This document shows positions 16,862 through 26,013 of a DNA stretch of 60,874 nt, piece after piece. The stretch is taken from assembly GCA_913062955.1 (NCBI GenBank), contig CAJXZP010000019.1, positions 1 to 60,874 of the forward strand, given 5' to 3'. The translations under genes were made by a program, and so were the position numbers. How positions within the stretch are numbered: position 1 is the stretch's first letter; every line of letters starts with the position of its first letter. Below the pieces are notes generated by a model. That model ran no database searches. It was given only the letters and a program-made list of their open reading frames with translations, and was not told where the DNA came from. This DNA comes from an uncultured Flavobacteriales bacterium. GTDB lineage: Bacteria > Bacteroidota > Bacteroidia > Flavobacteriales_G > Salibacteraceae.

Positions 16862-17200
16862 ATGGATACTAAGGATACGATTTACATCACCCAATTAATT
16901 TTTGTGAAGGAAGGCAAAGAAAAAACATTTCTTGAATTTGAAAAATTCGCCATTCCTCTGATGGAGAAATATAAAGGGAGAATAATTTATAGGTTAAGAC
17001 CGACTAAAGAAACTTTTATCTCCGAAGAAAAAGAATTACCCTATGAAATTCACTTTATATCTTTTGATTCTGAAAAGGATTTTAATGAATTTATGAAGGA
17101 TGATAGTCGATTGGACTTTATTCATTTAAAAGAGGAATCTGTGAGTTCCATGATGCTCGTTAAAGGACAGGAAATATACGGAGATGAAAATGGAGATTAA
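16862..17200 (+). CDS. Dimeric alpha/beta-barrel protein, DUF1330-like
   Basis: 112 residues from ATG 16862; upstream in-frame GTG 16799 and ATG 16808 fall in the recurrent element and are rejected. The pattern YITQLIFVKEGKEKTFLEFE.. (quoted in part), IPLMEKYKGRIIYRLRP and FDSEKDFNEFMKDDSR resembles DUF1330 and antibiotic-biosynthesis-monooxygenase-type ferredoxin-like folds. No cofactor motif is visible. Its end overlaps the next gene by 17 bp, so the two are translated from one transcript, an exception to the single-gene pattern here. Confidence 0.65.
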   Translation: MDTKDTIYITQLIFVKEGKEKTFLEFEKFAIPLMEKYKGRIIYRLRPTKETFISEEKELPYEIHFISFDSEKDFNEFMKDDSRLDFIHLKEESVSSMMLVKGQEIYGDENGD

Positions 17201-17630
17201 AGAAATAAAGGCTCAAGAAACGTATAGTCTTAGACAGCAGGTGATGTGGCCGGATAAGCCACTAGAATTTGTTATGCTGAATAACGATGAAGAGGGGGTG
17301 CATTTTGGACTTTGGAAAGATTCAAATATTATTTCTGTAGTGTCCTTATTTAGGAATGGGAATGTGGCACAATTCAGGAAATTTGCGACTAAAACTTCTG
17401 AACAAGGAAATGGATTTGGGACACTTTTATTGGAGTATGTAATGACTTTTGTCTCTAACGAAAAAATAGAGAAACTATGGTGTAACGCTAGAGCAGATAA
17501 AACTTCATTTTACGAAAGGTTAGGAATGACTCAAACTCCCAAAACATTTATGAAAGAGGGTATTGACTATATACTAATGGAAAAAACATTTGCGAACAAT
17601 GATTCTCAAAGGGAAACTACATTCCGTTAA
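17184..17630 (+). CDS. GNAT-family N-acetyltransferase
   Basis: 148 residues; a start at the ATG two codons further on (17190) is equally possible. N-terminal SLRQQVMWPDKPLEF is a hallmark of a small GNAT subgroup, and the acetyl-CoA loop is QGNGFGT (74-80). The C-terminal FYERLGM segment completes the fold. Acceptor unknown. Translationally coupled to the DUF1330-like gene by a 17-bp overlap, so the pair may act together. Confidence 0.8.
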   Translation: MKMEIKEIKAQETYSLRQQVMWPDKPLEFVMLNNDEEGVHFGLWKDSNIISVVSLFRNGNVAQFRKFATKTSEQGNGFGTLLLEYVMTFVSNEKIEKLWCNARADKTSFYERLGMTQTPKTFMKEGIDYILMEKTFANNDSQRETTFR

Positions 17631-17674
17631 AGCAAACGAAATCATTTATATCCGGTTTTTAAAAAACTAAAATT

Positions 17675-19393
17675 TTGAAGAATTTTATTTCAGTATTTCT
17701 AATAAGCTTAATAGGGCTTTTGTGTCCGTCAATTCTGGCTCAATCGGTCAATTTTGAATGGGTTACCCCTCTGGGTAAATCCACGAGTGCGAGTGGCTTT
17801 GGTTCCACCAACGATTTTGGAAATGCCATCACTACCGATGCACTAGGCCATGTTTATAGCACCGGCTTTTTTCACGATACGGTGGATTTTGATCCCGGGG
17901 TAGGCGTTCATAATTTGATTTCAATAGGACTGCATGATGTTTTTATCCAAAAGTTAGATGGTTCCGGGAATTTGCTTTGGGCGCATTCTATAGAAGGACC
18001 TTTATCCAGTGAAGGTCATTCCATCACCATCGGTCCTTCTGGAAACGTGTATGTCACAGGAACTTTTTACGGTACCGTAGATTTTGATCCTGGTGCGGGA
18101 GTTTTCACCTTGACTTCCACAGGAAACAGTGTGTTTATTGAAAAATTAGATAGCCAAGGTAATTTTTTGTGGGCTAAATTACTGGATGAAACCTCCGGGT
18201 ATTCTGGAAGTTTTGTTTCCACAGATGACTTGGGATATGTATATGTTACCGGAGCTTTTAATGATACGGTAGATTTTGATCCGGGTACGGGCGTTTTTAA
18301 CCTGGTTTCAAATGGGGGGCGGGATATTTTTGTCGAAAAGCTAGATTCTAACGGCTATTTTGTATGGGCGCATTCCATGGGCGGGATCGCGGATGATTAC
18401 AGTACGAACATAGCTACAGATGTATGGGGCAATATGTATATTATTGGGGAGTTTGAAGATACTGCAGATTTTGATCCAGGTGCCGGAACGTTTCATCTAG
18501 CATCCTCTTCATCCGTTAAGGATGCGTTTATTTTAAAGTTGGGTTTAAACGGGAATTTCGTTTCAGCCCGATCCATGGATGCTCATTGTTATGCGATCAC
18601 TGCAGATATTTCTGGAAATATATACATCACCGGAAAGTACTATGGCACCATTGACTTCGATCCAAGCGCTGGAGTTTTTAATCTAACAGCAGGTTATTAT
18701 GATGCCTTTATCCAAAAAATAGATAGGTACGAGAATTTTATTTGGGCAAAATCAATCGGAGGTGAGGCTCAAGATAATACGGTAGGAATTTCCATTACCA
18801 CCGATATCGTTGGGAATGTATATATCACAGGAACTTATGATGGTAAAGTAGATTTTGATCCGGGCATGGGAATTTTTCATCAAACCGCAAATGGTTGGAG
18901 AGCGGATGTTTTTATTGAGAAATTAGATACCCATGGCAATTTTCTATGGGTCGCAACCGTGGGAGGTTTAGGACAAAATTCCGGCAATTCAATAACCGTA
19001 GATACCGAGGGTAATGTGTATACCACCGGTGCCTTTGAAGAAACCGTAGATTTTGATCCCAGCTCTGGGTCAATGATCTTGACCTCCAAAAGTGAAGGGG
19101 ATGTATTTATTCTGAAGTTGAGCCAGTCCCCCCCTTTGCGGACAGAAGAAAGCCCTTTGTTTACGAATGTATCCATCTTCCCAAATCCAAATACGGGCCA
19201 GGTAAATATTAATTTAGATCACCTCAAAAACGTATCTGTTAAAGTTGTTAATGCGAAGGGGCAATGCATTTACCAAAAAGAAAATATCAACACTTCCATT
19301 TTGCAACTAGAATTAAATGAGGCGCCCGGTATTTACATTATTGAAATAGATGCACATGGAAAGAAGGAGTACTATAAACTAGTGAAGAAGTAG
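17675..19393 (+). CDS. SBBP-repeat beta-propeller protein with T9SS sorting domain
   Basis: 572 residues. The only usable start is TTG 17675: an in-frame TAA lies a few codons upstream and no ATG/GTG follows early, while TTG gives a clean signal peptide (MKNFISVFLISLIGLLCPSI, ending SILAQ). Seven to eight repeats of about 55-60 residues follow, with the signature GxVYxTGxFxxTVDFDPGxG...VFIQKLDxxGNFLWA (SBBP type), likely forming a propeller. A type A sorting domain ends the protein (FPNPNTGQVNINLDHLKN ... YYKLVKK). Surface-exposed by homology; ligand unknown. The same SBBP-like repeat opens the adhesin at 32.3 kb. Confidence 0.88.
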   Translation: MKNFISVFLISLIGLLCPSILAQSVNFEWVTPLGKSTSASGFGSTNDFGNAITTDALGHVYSTGFFHDTVDFDPGVGVHNLISIGLHDVFIQKLDGSGNLLWAHSIEGPLSSEGHSITIGPSGNVYVTGTFYGTVDFDPGAGVFTLTSTGNSVFIEKLDSQGNFLWAKLLDETSGYSGSFVSTDDLGYVYVTGAFNDTVDFDPGTGVFNLVSNGGRDIFVEKLDSNGYFVWAHSMGGIADDYSTNIATDVWGNMYIIGEFEDTADFDPGAGTFHLASSSSVKDAFILKLGLNGNFVSARSMDAHCYAITADISGNIYITGKYYGTIDFDPSAGVFNLTAGYYDAFIQKIDRYENFIWAKSIGGEAQDNTVGISITTDIVGNVYITGTYDGKVDFDPGMGIFHQTANGWRADVFIEKLDTHGNFLWVATVGGLGQNSGNSITVDTEGNVYTTGAFEETVDFDPSSGSMILTSKSEGDVFILKLSQSPPLRTEESPLFTNVSIFPNPNTGQVNINLDHLKNVSVKVVNAKGQCIYQKENINTSILQLELNEAPGIYIIEIDAHGKKEYYKLVKK

Positions 19394-19555
19394 GTGCTTA
19401 TGTAGGATTATTTCATGTCCGTTTTTGGAGGTGCTAGATTTGAAACAGCAAAGGGAATCAACTATAATGGTTCGGATGAAAATAAGGACGGGCCTAAATA
19501 AAACTATATCCTTAAAAGGACGTTTACTCCGTACGTTATCCATAAAAGAAAGAAA

Positions 19556-20863
19556 ATGAATAAAGTAATATTGATCTTCTGGAGTATTTTCATGTTTACA
19601 GGTATAGAAGCACAAGTAGGCAGAAGTTTTAGTTCTTTAGAAAAAGCGTTGAAAAATCCAGCGAGTGTATCGAATCTTTATTTGACAGGAAAGGGCCTCG
19701 AAAGTTTGCCGGAATCCATTGGAGATTTAACTAATTTAAAAATACTTCGTTTAGAAGTCAATAATTTAAGTGAGATTCCAGAATCTATTGGGAAGTTAAC
19801 GCAATTAACAGAACTCCATATTAGTACGAACAAGCTAACAAGTCTACCTGAATCCATCGGTGATTTATCAAATTTAATCCTATTGGATGTTCGATTTAAT
19901 AAAATAACAAAGCTCCCAAAATCCATTGGGAATTTAAAAAACTTACAACAGCTTCTTCTTAGCGATAACCATTTAACGAGCCTTCCTGAATCGATAGCCG
20001 ATTTAAAAAAATTAAGAACCCTTTTACTGGATAAAAACCAACTAACGAGTTTGTCTGAATCGGTCACGAATTTGGAATACTTAGAAATACTTTCTCTTAA
20101 CGAGAATCAGTTAACGAGCTTGCCCGAATCTATCGGACGATTAAGCGCTTTGTCAAGTTTATCAATTTATGGTAACCCGGTAAGCACATTACCAAATTCG
20201 CTATTTAATTTATCGAAATTATCAAAACTTCATTTGAGTAGTAATCATTTAACAAGCCTACCCAAATCATTTGGATATTTAAAGAGTTTAAAGGAGCTTC
20301 ATATTCTAAATACTCCCATATCTACCTTACCGGAATCCATTTGGAACTTAACAAATTTGACCCATCTGGCTATTAACGGAACCAAGATATCCAAGCTATC
20401 AGAATCCATTGGGAATTTAAAAAACCTAAATATCCTTTCTCTGACGGATAACGAATTAACAAAGGTACCCGAATCTATAGGTAATTTAACGAAGGTAACA
20501 CGACTCAGCCTAGATGGCAATAAATTAACAAGCTTGCCAGAATCTATAGGGAACTTAACTCAGTTACACACCTTGCGTGTAGAAAACAACAAGTTAACAA
20601 GCCTACCGGAAGCATTGGGTAACTTGAACCAGTTAGGAGTGTTTAATGCCAAAAGGAATCAATTAGTGGATGTTCCAAACACCATTGGGAATTTGACTAA
20701 ATTAAATAGCCTCAACCTGGAAGACAATAAATTAACCCAATTACCAGAATCCATTGAGAATTTAACAAGCTTAAGATACTTTTATCTTCACTCCAATAAT
20801 TTTTCTATAAAAGAAATGGAGCAGATAAAAAACGCATTACCTAGATGTAGAATTTCATTGTAA
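19556..20863 (+). CDS. Secreted leucine-rich-repeat protein
   Basis: 435 residues with signal peptide (MNKVILIFWSIFMFTGIEAQ). After a short SLEKALKNPASVSNL linker come about 16 leucine-rich repeats of 23 residues with consensus LxxLxLxxNxLxxLPESIGNL, the plant-intracellular-Ras-group type of LRR. There is no transmembrane segment and no T9SS sorting domain, so periplasmic or outer-membrane-associated location is a guess. Likely a protein-protein interaction scaffold. Only 16 bp separate it from the next LRR gene, which starts its LRR part with the same SLEEALKRPERVFKL linker, so the two form an operon of paralogous parts. Confidence 0.88.
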   Translation: MNKVILIFWSIFMFTGIEAQVGRSFSSLEKALKNPASVSNLYLTGKGLESLPESIGDLTNLKILRLEVNNLSEIPESIGKLTQLTELHISTNKLTSLPESIGDLSNLILLDVRFNKITKLPKSIGNLKNLQQLLLSDNHLTSLPESIADLKKLRTLLLDKNQLTSLSESVTNLEYLEILSLNENQLTSLPESIGRLSALSSLSIYGNPVSTLPNSLFNLSKLSKLHLSSNHLTSLPKSFGYLKSLKELHILNTPISTLPESIWNLTNLTHLAINGTKISKLSESIGNLKNLNILSLTDNELTKVPESIGNLTKVTRLSLDGNKLTSLPESIGNLTQLHTLRVENNKLTSLPEALGNLNQLGVFNAKRNQLVDVPNTIGNLTKLNSLNLEDNKLTQLPESIENLTSLRYFYLHSNNFSIKEMEQIKNALPRCRISL

Positions 20864-20879
20864 TAGGAGGGTTTGGAAA

Positions 20880-23087
20880 ATGGATAAAATAAAATTCGTA
20901 CTGTTTGTTTCTCTTGTCATTTTTAGCTTTTTGTCCAAAGGTCAAAAGCGGGATACAAAAATCAAAAGATTCATCCCGGAGCCGATATTAATCGGTCTTT
21001 GGGATTTAAATGAGATCGAGAGTAATTATTTTCTGTACGATGTTTCTGGAAATAATAAGCACTTCTATAATGGGAATAAAATTAGCCATTGGAAAAGAGA
21101 TAGTTTAAACCATTTTATTTTTCATAAAGAAACGCACTTTTCTTCTGGAAGCTTAATTCTTAATAAATTCCCCTATACTATTTTAATTAAATTCAAAGTC
21201 ACTAAAAGCAAAGGCAAAAACACCTTAATTTCCTGTCGGAATTATTTTAGATCGGCTTATTCTATCCAACTTATTAATGAGTCGGATGAGAATTGGATTG
21301 AAATAGATTATTTAGGCGAAACTATTCGGGCTAAAAAGAAGTGTGAAATAGATAAATGGTATACCGTGGTTGCCGTTTTTACGGAAAAAGAAATGTCCTT
21401 ATATATGAATGGGGAACAGGTGGGGAGTAGAAGTCATACACCCTATGTAGCCATAAATGATGTGAATTTAAGTTTTGGAAATCATAAAACCAATCCAAAT
21501 CAAGAGTTTGAGGGGGTAATAGATGAATTAGCTTTATGGGAAGGAGTACTTACAGAAAAACAATTAAGTAACATTACTTATCCTATAAGTACGCAGACAA
21601 ATATCCACGATATAAAAATCATCATTTATTTAAATCAAGGCCGACATCCCTTTAAGAATACGGAAATAGAAGAAAATGAAATATTCAGTTCACTGGAAAC
21701 TATGGATTTTATGAGTCAGTACCCGTATACTAGCAATCCAAAAGAATTTAATGCTTTAGCAGATCCATTCGGTTACCATTGTGATTATTCTAAAAGAGAA
21801 GAGCTACTGAAATATGTTCGTGATAACCCGGGTAGTATTAAAAATCCATTCTTCTTTTTGGGTGATTTATGTCTGGAAATGACGCCTTATATACTAGAGT
21901 ACTATTCATTTCTAGTGTATTACAATCAAAATGTAAATGAGCGTTTATTCGACATGGTAATTGAATTGTATTTTAATTATCCGGACTTGCAATTGTTAAA
22001 TGGAAGTCGTTCAGAATTGTCCCATTTTAAACGATTAGATGACAACGGAAAAACCCCCTTAATGTACGCCACTGAATTTGGGTATTTGGGCTCAGCAAAA
22101 AAAATAATAGGTTTTTCGAATGTAAACCAACAAAACTTTTTAGGACAAACAGCCTTAAGCAACGCCTGTAAGAATAATGACCTTCAGTTAATGAGCTTAC
22201 TTTGGGATTATGGAGCGAACGAGAATATAAAAGACCAATATGGAAAAAAACCAATGGATTATTGCACCACAACAGAAGCTAAGAATCTATTTTTTAATCT
22301 TTTAATTGCGGCAGAAAAGGACCAGAAAGTGTATCACTCCCTGGAGGAAGCTTTAAAGAGACCTGAAAGGGTATTCAAACTAAATCTTTCGAATCAGTAT
22401 CTCACCCAACTACCCGAAAACATCGTGAAATTTAAGAATTTAAAAGAACTAGATCTTTCTAATAACCTATTCACCCATTTTCCCGAAGGTATTTCTGAGC
22501 TCACAAATTTAGTTTCACTTAACCTTTCCAAAAACCAATTGACCCGTCTACCGGAAAGTATCTATAAAATGGATAGTTTAAAATCTCTTCTTCTTTCACG
22601 GAACCAACTGACTCGCCTTCCGGAGAATATCCATAAAATGAGTACGTTAGAATCTCTGGATATTTCGTTCAACCTGCTGACCCACTTATCGGATAATATC
22701 TTTAAGATAAAGAGTTTAAAAGTGCTCAATCTTTCCAATAACCAACTGTCTAGTCTTGGTGCAGGGATCCATAACTTGAAAAATTTAACAAAGCTTCGGC
22801 TTTCGGGTAACCAGCTCACTAGCCTTCCTGAAAAGATGTATACGATGAAAAATATAACTTACCTGGATCTTTCGTTTAACCTATTGATTCATATTTCGGA
22901 AGACATTCAACAAATGGAGCGTTTAACGTATCTCTGGCTTTCCAATAACCAACTGACTCGCCTTCCTGAGAGTCTCAATAAAATGCATACGATCAAATAC
23001 CTGAATATTAAGGGGAACCATTTTTTACAAGAAGAAAAGGAAAAAATCAAAAAACTACCGTTCTATTATGAATACGAGTTTAAATAA
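20880..23087 (+). CDS. Multi-domain secreted protein: LamG-like, ankyrin, leucine-rich repeats
   Basis: 735 residues with signal peptide (MDKIKFVLFVSLVIFSFLSK, cut after KGQ). Domains: LamG/concanavalin-like lectin fold (about 35-235; KWYTVVAVFTEKEMSLYMNG and GVIDELALWEGVL are diagnostic); an unassigned segment (about 240-370); two to three ankyrin repeats (about 380-470; DDNGKTPLMYATEFGYL, NFLGQTALSNACKNNDLQLM); the SLEEALKRPERV linker; and eight to nine LRRs (about 495-725). The combination of carbohydrate-binding-like, ankyrin and LRR modules in one exported protein is unusual. No sorting domain. In operon with the LRR gene just upstream. Confidence 0.8.
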   Translation: MDKIKFVLFVSLVIFSFLSKGQKRDTKIKRFIPEPILIGLWDLNEIESNYFLYDVSGNNKHFYNGNKISHWKRDSLNHFIFHKETHFSSGSLILNKFPYTILIKFKVTKSKGKNTLISCRNYFRSAYSIQLINESDENWIEIDYLGETIRAKKKCEIDKWYTVVAVFTEKEMSLYMNGEQVGSRSHTPYVAINDVNLSFGNHKTNPNQEFEGVIDELALWEGVLTEKQLSNITYPISTQTNIHDIKIIIYLNQGRHPFKNTEIEENEIFSSLETMDFMSQYPYTSNPKEFNALADPFGYHCDYSKREELLKYVRDNPGSIKNPFFFLGDLCLEMTPYILEYYSFLVYYNQNVNERLFDMVIELYFNYPDLQLLNGSRSELSHFKRLDDNGKTPLMYATEFGYLGSAKKIIGFSNVNQQNFLGQTALSNACKNNDLQLMSLLWDYGANENIKDQYGKKPMDYCTTTEAKNLFFNLLIAAEKDQKVYHSLEEALKRPERVFKLNLSNQYLTQLPENIVKFKNLKELDLSNNLFTHFPEGISELTNLVSLNLSKNQLTRLPESIYKMDSLKSLLLSRNQLTRLPENIHKMSTLESLDISFNLLTHLSDNIFKIKSLKVLNLSNNQLSSLGAGIHNLKNLTKLRLSGNQLTSLPEKMYTMKNITYLDLSFNLLIHISEDIQQMERLTYLWLSNNQLTRLPESLNKMHTIKYLNIKGNHFLQEEKEKIKKLPFYYEYEFK

Positions 23088-23199
23088 CAAGGTTCCAATG
23101 GCGATTAACCCAGCAAACCTTTCGCTTTCCTGGTACTTTAATTATTGAGTATAAGCACTTGGAAACCCCATAAAGAAAGCCCCAAGAGGCAAACAAAAT

Positions 23200-23339
23200 A
23201 TTGGAGTAGGGTAGATCCGGAAATAATGGGACTAAAAACCAAGTCCATTGATTTGATACCCCCGAATTTATGGTACTTTAGGATCCTTAATATATCACAT
23301 GAAAGTCTCTTGAAAAATGAGGTGTTTTGTGGATATTGA
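23200..23339 (+). repeat. Recurrent intergenic element, copy 6
   Basis: B ATTGGAGTAGGGTAGATCC (23200), C GGTACTTTAGG (23272) and D TGTTTTGTGGATAT (23323) occur in the same order as in the 12.6 and 14.3 kb copies. C to D is about 50 bp. D ends directly at the start of the five-gene operon. Block A was not found. Confidence 0.55.
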
Positions 23340-24128
23340 ATGGTTCAAATTATTAAACAAAACAGATTGAAAAAGAAAAAATTAGGGTACGTAATTTTGG
23401 GTGTCATCGGAATTATAGCCTTAATAATTTTAGCATTCTCTTCCCCGATTGAACAAAATGAGGGATACCATAATTTTAGTGATACCTTAACCATTGGAGG
23501 GGTGCCATATTTTTGGAATGTGATTTCTAATTTCCCCTTTCTGATAGTTGGGGTTTTCGGAATTATTCGGCTGAAAAAAATGGATCGCGTAAATTTTCAA
23601 TTTGTTACATTTTTTATTGGGATTTCTTTTGTTGCCGTTGGTTCAGGATATTATCATTTCAATCCCGATAGCAGCACATTAGTTTGGGATAGATTACCAA
23701 TGACCATTGCTTTTACGGCATTAATGTCAATTGTGATCTCTGAGTTTATAGATGACAAAAAAGGAAAATTGTTATTCGTTCCATTCGTTTTACTTGGAAT
23801 AATTTCCATTGTTTACTGGATAGAATTAGGCGATTTACGATTATATGCATTCGTCCAATTTTATCCGATTCTAGCCATTCCAGTTATTTTAATTTTATTC
23901 AAATCGGAAAAGAATTCACCCAATGGATTTTGGCTTCTGTTAATCGCTTATATAGGCGCCAAATTATTGGAGACATATGATTTTGAAATTCATAATGCAT
24001 TGAAACTGGTAAGTGGTCATTCGTTAAAACACATTTCTGCCTCTGTAGGGATTTACTTATGGATAGATTCCTATATTCGACAAAATAAAAGGCCTGAGGT
24101 TACTAAAACTGCGTTAAATACAGCTTAG
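23340..24128 (+). CDS. CREST-superfamily membrane hydrolase, alkaline ceramidase-like
   Basis: 262 residues with about seven predicted membrane helices. Candidate metal/catalytic residues fit the CREST pattern: His106 and Asp117 in YYHFNPDSSTLVWDRLP and the pair His227/His231 in HSLKHISAS. YHNFSD (43-48) precedes the second helix. CREST members include alkaline ceramidases, PAQR receptors and PGAP3-like proteins, which hydrolyse amide or ester bonds of lipids. A lipid amidase is a plausible inference but the substrate is not shown. It opens a five-gene run whose later genes overlap. Confidence 0.75.
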   Translation: MVQIIKQNRLKKKKLGYVILGVIGIIALIILAFSSPIEQNEGYHNFSDTLTIGGVPYFWNVISNFPFLIVGVFGIIRLKKMDRVNFQFVTFFIGISFVAVGSGYYHFNPDSSTLVWDRLPMTIAFTALMSIVISEFIDDKKGKLLFVPFVLLGIISIVYWIELGDLRLYAFVQFYPILAIPVILILFKSEKNSPNGFWLLLIAYIGAKLLETYDFEIHNALKLVSGHSLKHISASVGIYLWIDSYIRQNKRPEVTKTALNTA

Positions 24129-24143
24129 GTCTATGTGGCGAAT

Positions 24144-24536
24144 ATGTTGAAAAACAAAAATATACATAATGTTTTAACAGTTTTGATAGCGGCCGTTTGG
24201 CTGGTGAATGGGCTTATGTGTAAAGTGTTACATCTGGTACCTCGACACGAACAAATTGTGGTGGAAATTCTAGGTAAAGATTATTCAGGGACATGGACCG
24301 TTCTTATCGGACTTTCGGAGATTGGAATGGCTCTATGGATTTTGACAAAGTATAAATCGAATTTAAGTGCCATTACGCAAATAGCAATCGTTATGACCAT
24401 GAATGTTTTAGAATTTTTTCTTGTTCCTGACCTTTTACTTTGGGGGAAGTTTAATTCTATTTTCGCTCTACTATTTATCGGATTGGTTTACGCGAATGAA
24501 TTTGTTTGGAACCCTAATAAACTCTTAAGTAAATGA
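24144..24536 (+). CDS. DoxX-like small membrane protein
   Basis: 130 residues from ATG 24144; the GTG at 24135 is also in frame but lies only 7 bases after the previous stop. Four hydrophobic helices with the HLVPRHEQIV segment after helix 1 match the DoxX-like_3 type family, found next to various oxidoreductase or lipid genes. Its own activity is unknown. The stop overlaps the next start (ATGA type), so it is translationally coupled. Confidence 0.7.
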   Translation: MLKNKNIHNVLTVLIAAVWLVNGLMCKVLHLVPRHEQIVVEILGKDYSGTWTVLIGLSEIGMALWILTKYKSNLSAITQIAIVMTMNVLEFFLVPDLLLWGKFNSIFALLFIGLVYANEFVWNPNKLLSK

Positions 24537-25267
24537 AGTTTTTAAAAAATCACCCCTTTGCCGTAGAAGCTTATTTTGAGAGTTCATTGGTTCTCACTTT
24601 TGCGGTTCCAAAAGAAGAGCTTCAAGAGCTTGTCCCGGATTATCTTGAATTGGATACGTTTCAAGACAAATGGGCGTTTATAGCCGTTGCGATGGTTCAA
24701 ACAAAGGGCTTGCGGCCCAAGGGACTTCCCCCGTTTATGGGAAACGATTTTTTCCTTATTGGATATCGAATTTTTGTACGTTATACAAACAAAGCAGGGA
24801 AACGACTAAGGGGGTTGTTCATTATTAAGTCTGAAACAGATCGAAAGAAAATGGCGTATATGGGAAATGTTTTTACCCATTACAATTACACGACAACGGA
24901 TATTTCACAAAGTATGGATAGAGGTTTAAAAATCATCCGTTCTAAAAAATCAAATTTTAAACTGGTAATTGAACACCCAGAAGGGGAGGTGAATATTCCT
25001 GCCGGGTCGCCTTTTTCAGACTGGAAAGAAGCGAGAAAGTTTGCGGGCCCATTGCCCTACACTTTTACGGTTGATAAAGAGGCTAAATCAGTGGTAATTA
25101 TTGAAGGCGTGAGACAAAATTGGAAACCGGAACCGGTAAAAGTCAAAAACTATCATTTTGATTTTTTAAGTTCACTCCACCTTCAAAATGTGGTCTTGGC
25201 AAATGCCTTTGAGATTAGGAATATTCCCTATCACTGGAAAAAAGGAAGAGTAGAAAAATGGACGTAA
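24533..25267 (+). CDS. DUF2071 (YqjF-like, acetoacetate-decarboxylase-fold) protein
   Basis: 244 residues, soluble. YFESSLVLTFAVPKEELQELVPDYLELDTF (quoted as VPDYLELDTF), the FFLIGYRIFVRY strand and the basic centre SETDRKKMAYMGN are typical of DUF2071, which shares the acetoacetate decarboxylase fold. No Schiff-base lysine can be assigned with confidence. It overlaps the DoxX-like gene by 4 bp and the methyltransferase gene by 10 bp. Confidence 0.75.
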   Translation: MKFLKNHPFAVEAYFESSLVLTFAVPKEELQELVPDYLELDTFQDKWAFIAVAMVQTKGLRPKGLPPFMGNDFFLIGYRIFVRYTNKAGKRLRGLFIIKSETDRKKMAYMGNVFTHYNYTTTDISQSMDRGLKIIRSKKSNFKLVIEHPEGEVNIPAGSPFSDWKEARKFAGPLPYTFTVDKEAKSVVIIEGVRQNWKPEPVKVKNYHFDFLSSLHLQNVVLANAFEIRNIPYHWKKGRVEKWT

Positions 25268-26013
25268 AACGGAAACCTTTTCAAGGGGTATATAATATCA
25301 TTCGATTTAACTGGCACTTTTATTTTATTTCTGGGCTTACTCTCGTTTGCCTAGTGATATTCAAACACCATTTACCAGAGTTCATGCACCCTTTTGCTTT
25401 TGGATTCACCTTATTGGGGGTGTTGGCCCTAAGTGTTTCCCTTCTTATTTCCTTTTATATATACGATCTTTCGGATCTTTATCATTTAAAAGGGTTGAAA
25501 AACACGGATGAAGGACGTCTTTTAAACATTAATGCAGGTTTTGATGAGATCAGTGAAATAATTAAAACTAGATTTCCAAAAATAGAATTGACGATTTGTG
25601 ATTTTTATAATGCTGAAAAACATACGGAAATATCCATCCAAAGAGCCAGAAAAGCATATCCGCCCATAAATGGTACATTTCACGTGTCCACCCATAAACT
25701 TCCTTTTAAAGATAATTCTTTTGAATACGCTTTAGCCCAATTATCGGCACACGAAATCAGAGATAGTAGGGAGAGAGTTCAATTTTTTAAAGAGCTTAAT
25801 CGGGTGACAAAAACCACAGGCCTTATCTTGGTAACAGAACATTTGAGAGACTGGAATAACTTTATGGTCTATTCTATTGGTTTTTTTCATTTTCATTCTA
25901 AATCAGACTGGTTAGAAACTTTTAAAGAAGCGAATTTGAAAATAAAGAGTGAAACGAAAGTCACACCATTTATTACCACATTTACACTTGAAAATAATGG
26001 AGATACATTTTAA
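25258..26013 (+). CDS. Membrane-anchored class I SAM-dependent methyltransferase
   Basis: 251 residues with two N-terminal membrane helices (about 18-38 and 45-68), then a Rossmann-like methyltransferase domain. The SAM-binding region is degenerate (LLNINAGFDEISE instead of a clear GxGxG), while the post-I segment LTICDFYNAEKH and motif KLPFKDNSFEYALAQLSAHE are recognisable. The membrane tether suggests a hydrophobic substrate, perhaps a lipid, fitting the ceramidase-like gene in the same run. Starts within the previous gene. Confidence 0.75.
   Translation: MDVKRKPFQGVYNIIRFNWHFYFISGLTLVCLVIFKHHLPEFMHPFAFGFTLLGVLALSVSLLISFYIYDLSDLYHLKGLKNTDEGRLLNINAGFDEISEIIKTRFPKIELTICDFYNAEKHTEISIQRARKAYPPINGTFHVSTHKLPFKDNSFEYALAQLSAHEIRDSRERVQFFKELNRVTKTTGLILVTEHLRDWNNFMVYSIGFFHFHSKSDWLETFKEANLKIKSETKVTPFITTFTLENNGDTF

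Noticed and set aside
23145-23339. 64-codon ORF before the ceramidase-like gene
   Set aside because: It lies over recurrent element copy 6, whose other copies are non-coding, and it resembles no protein family.
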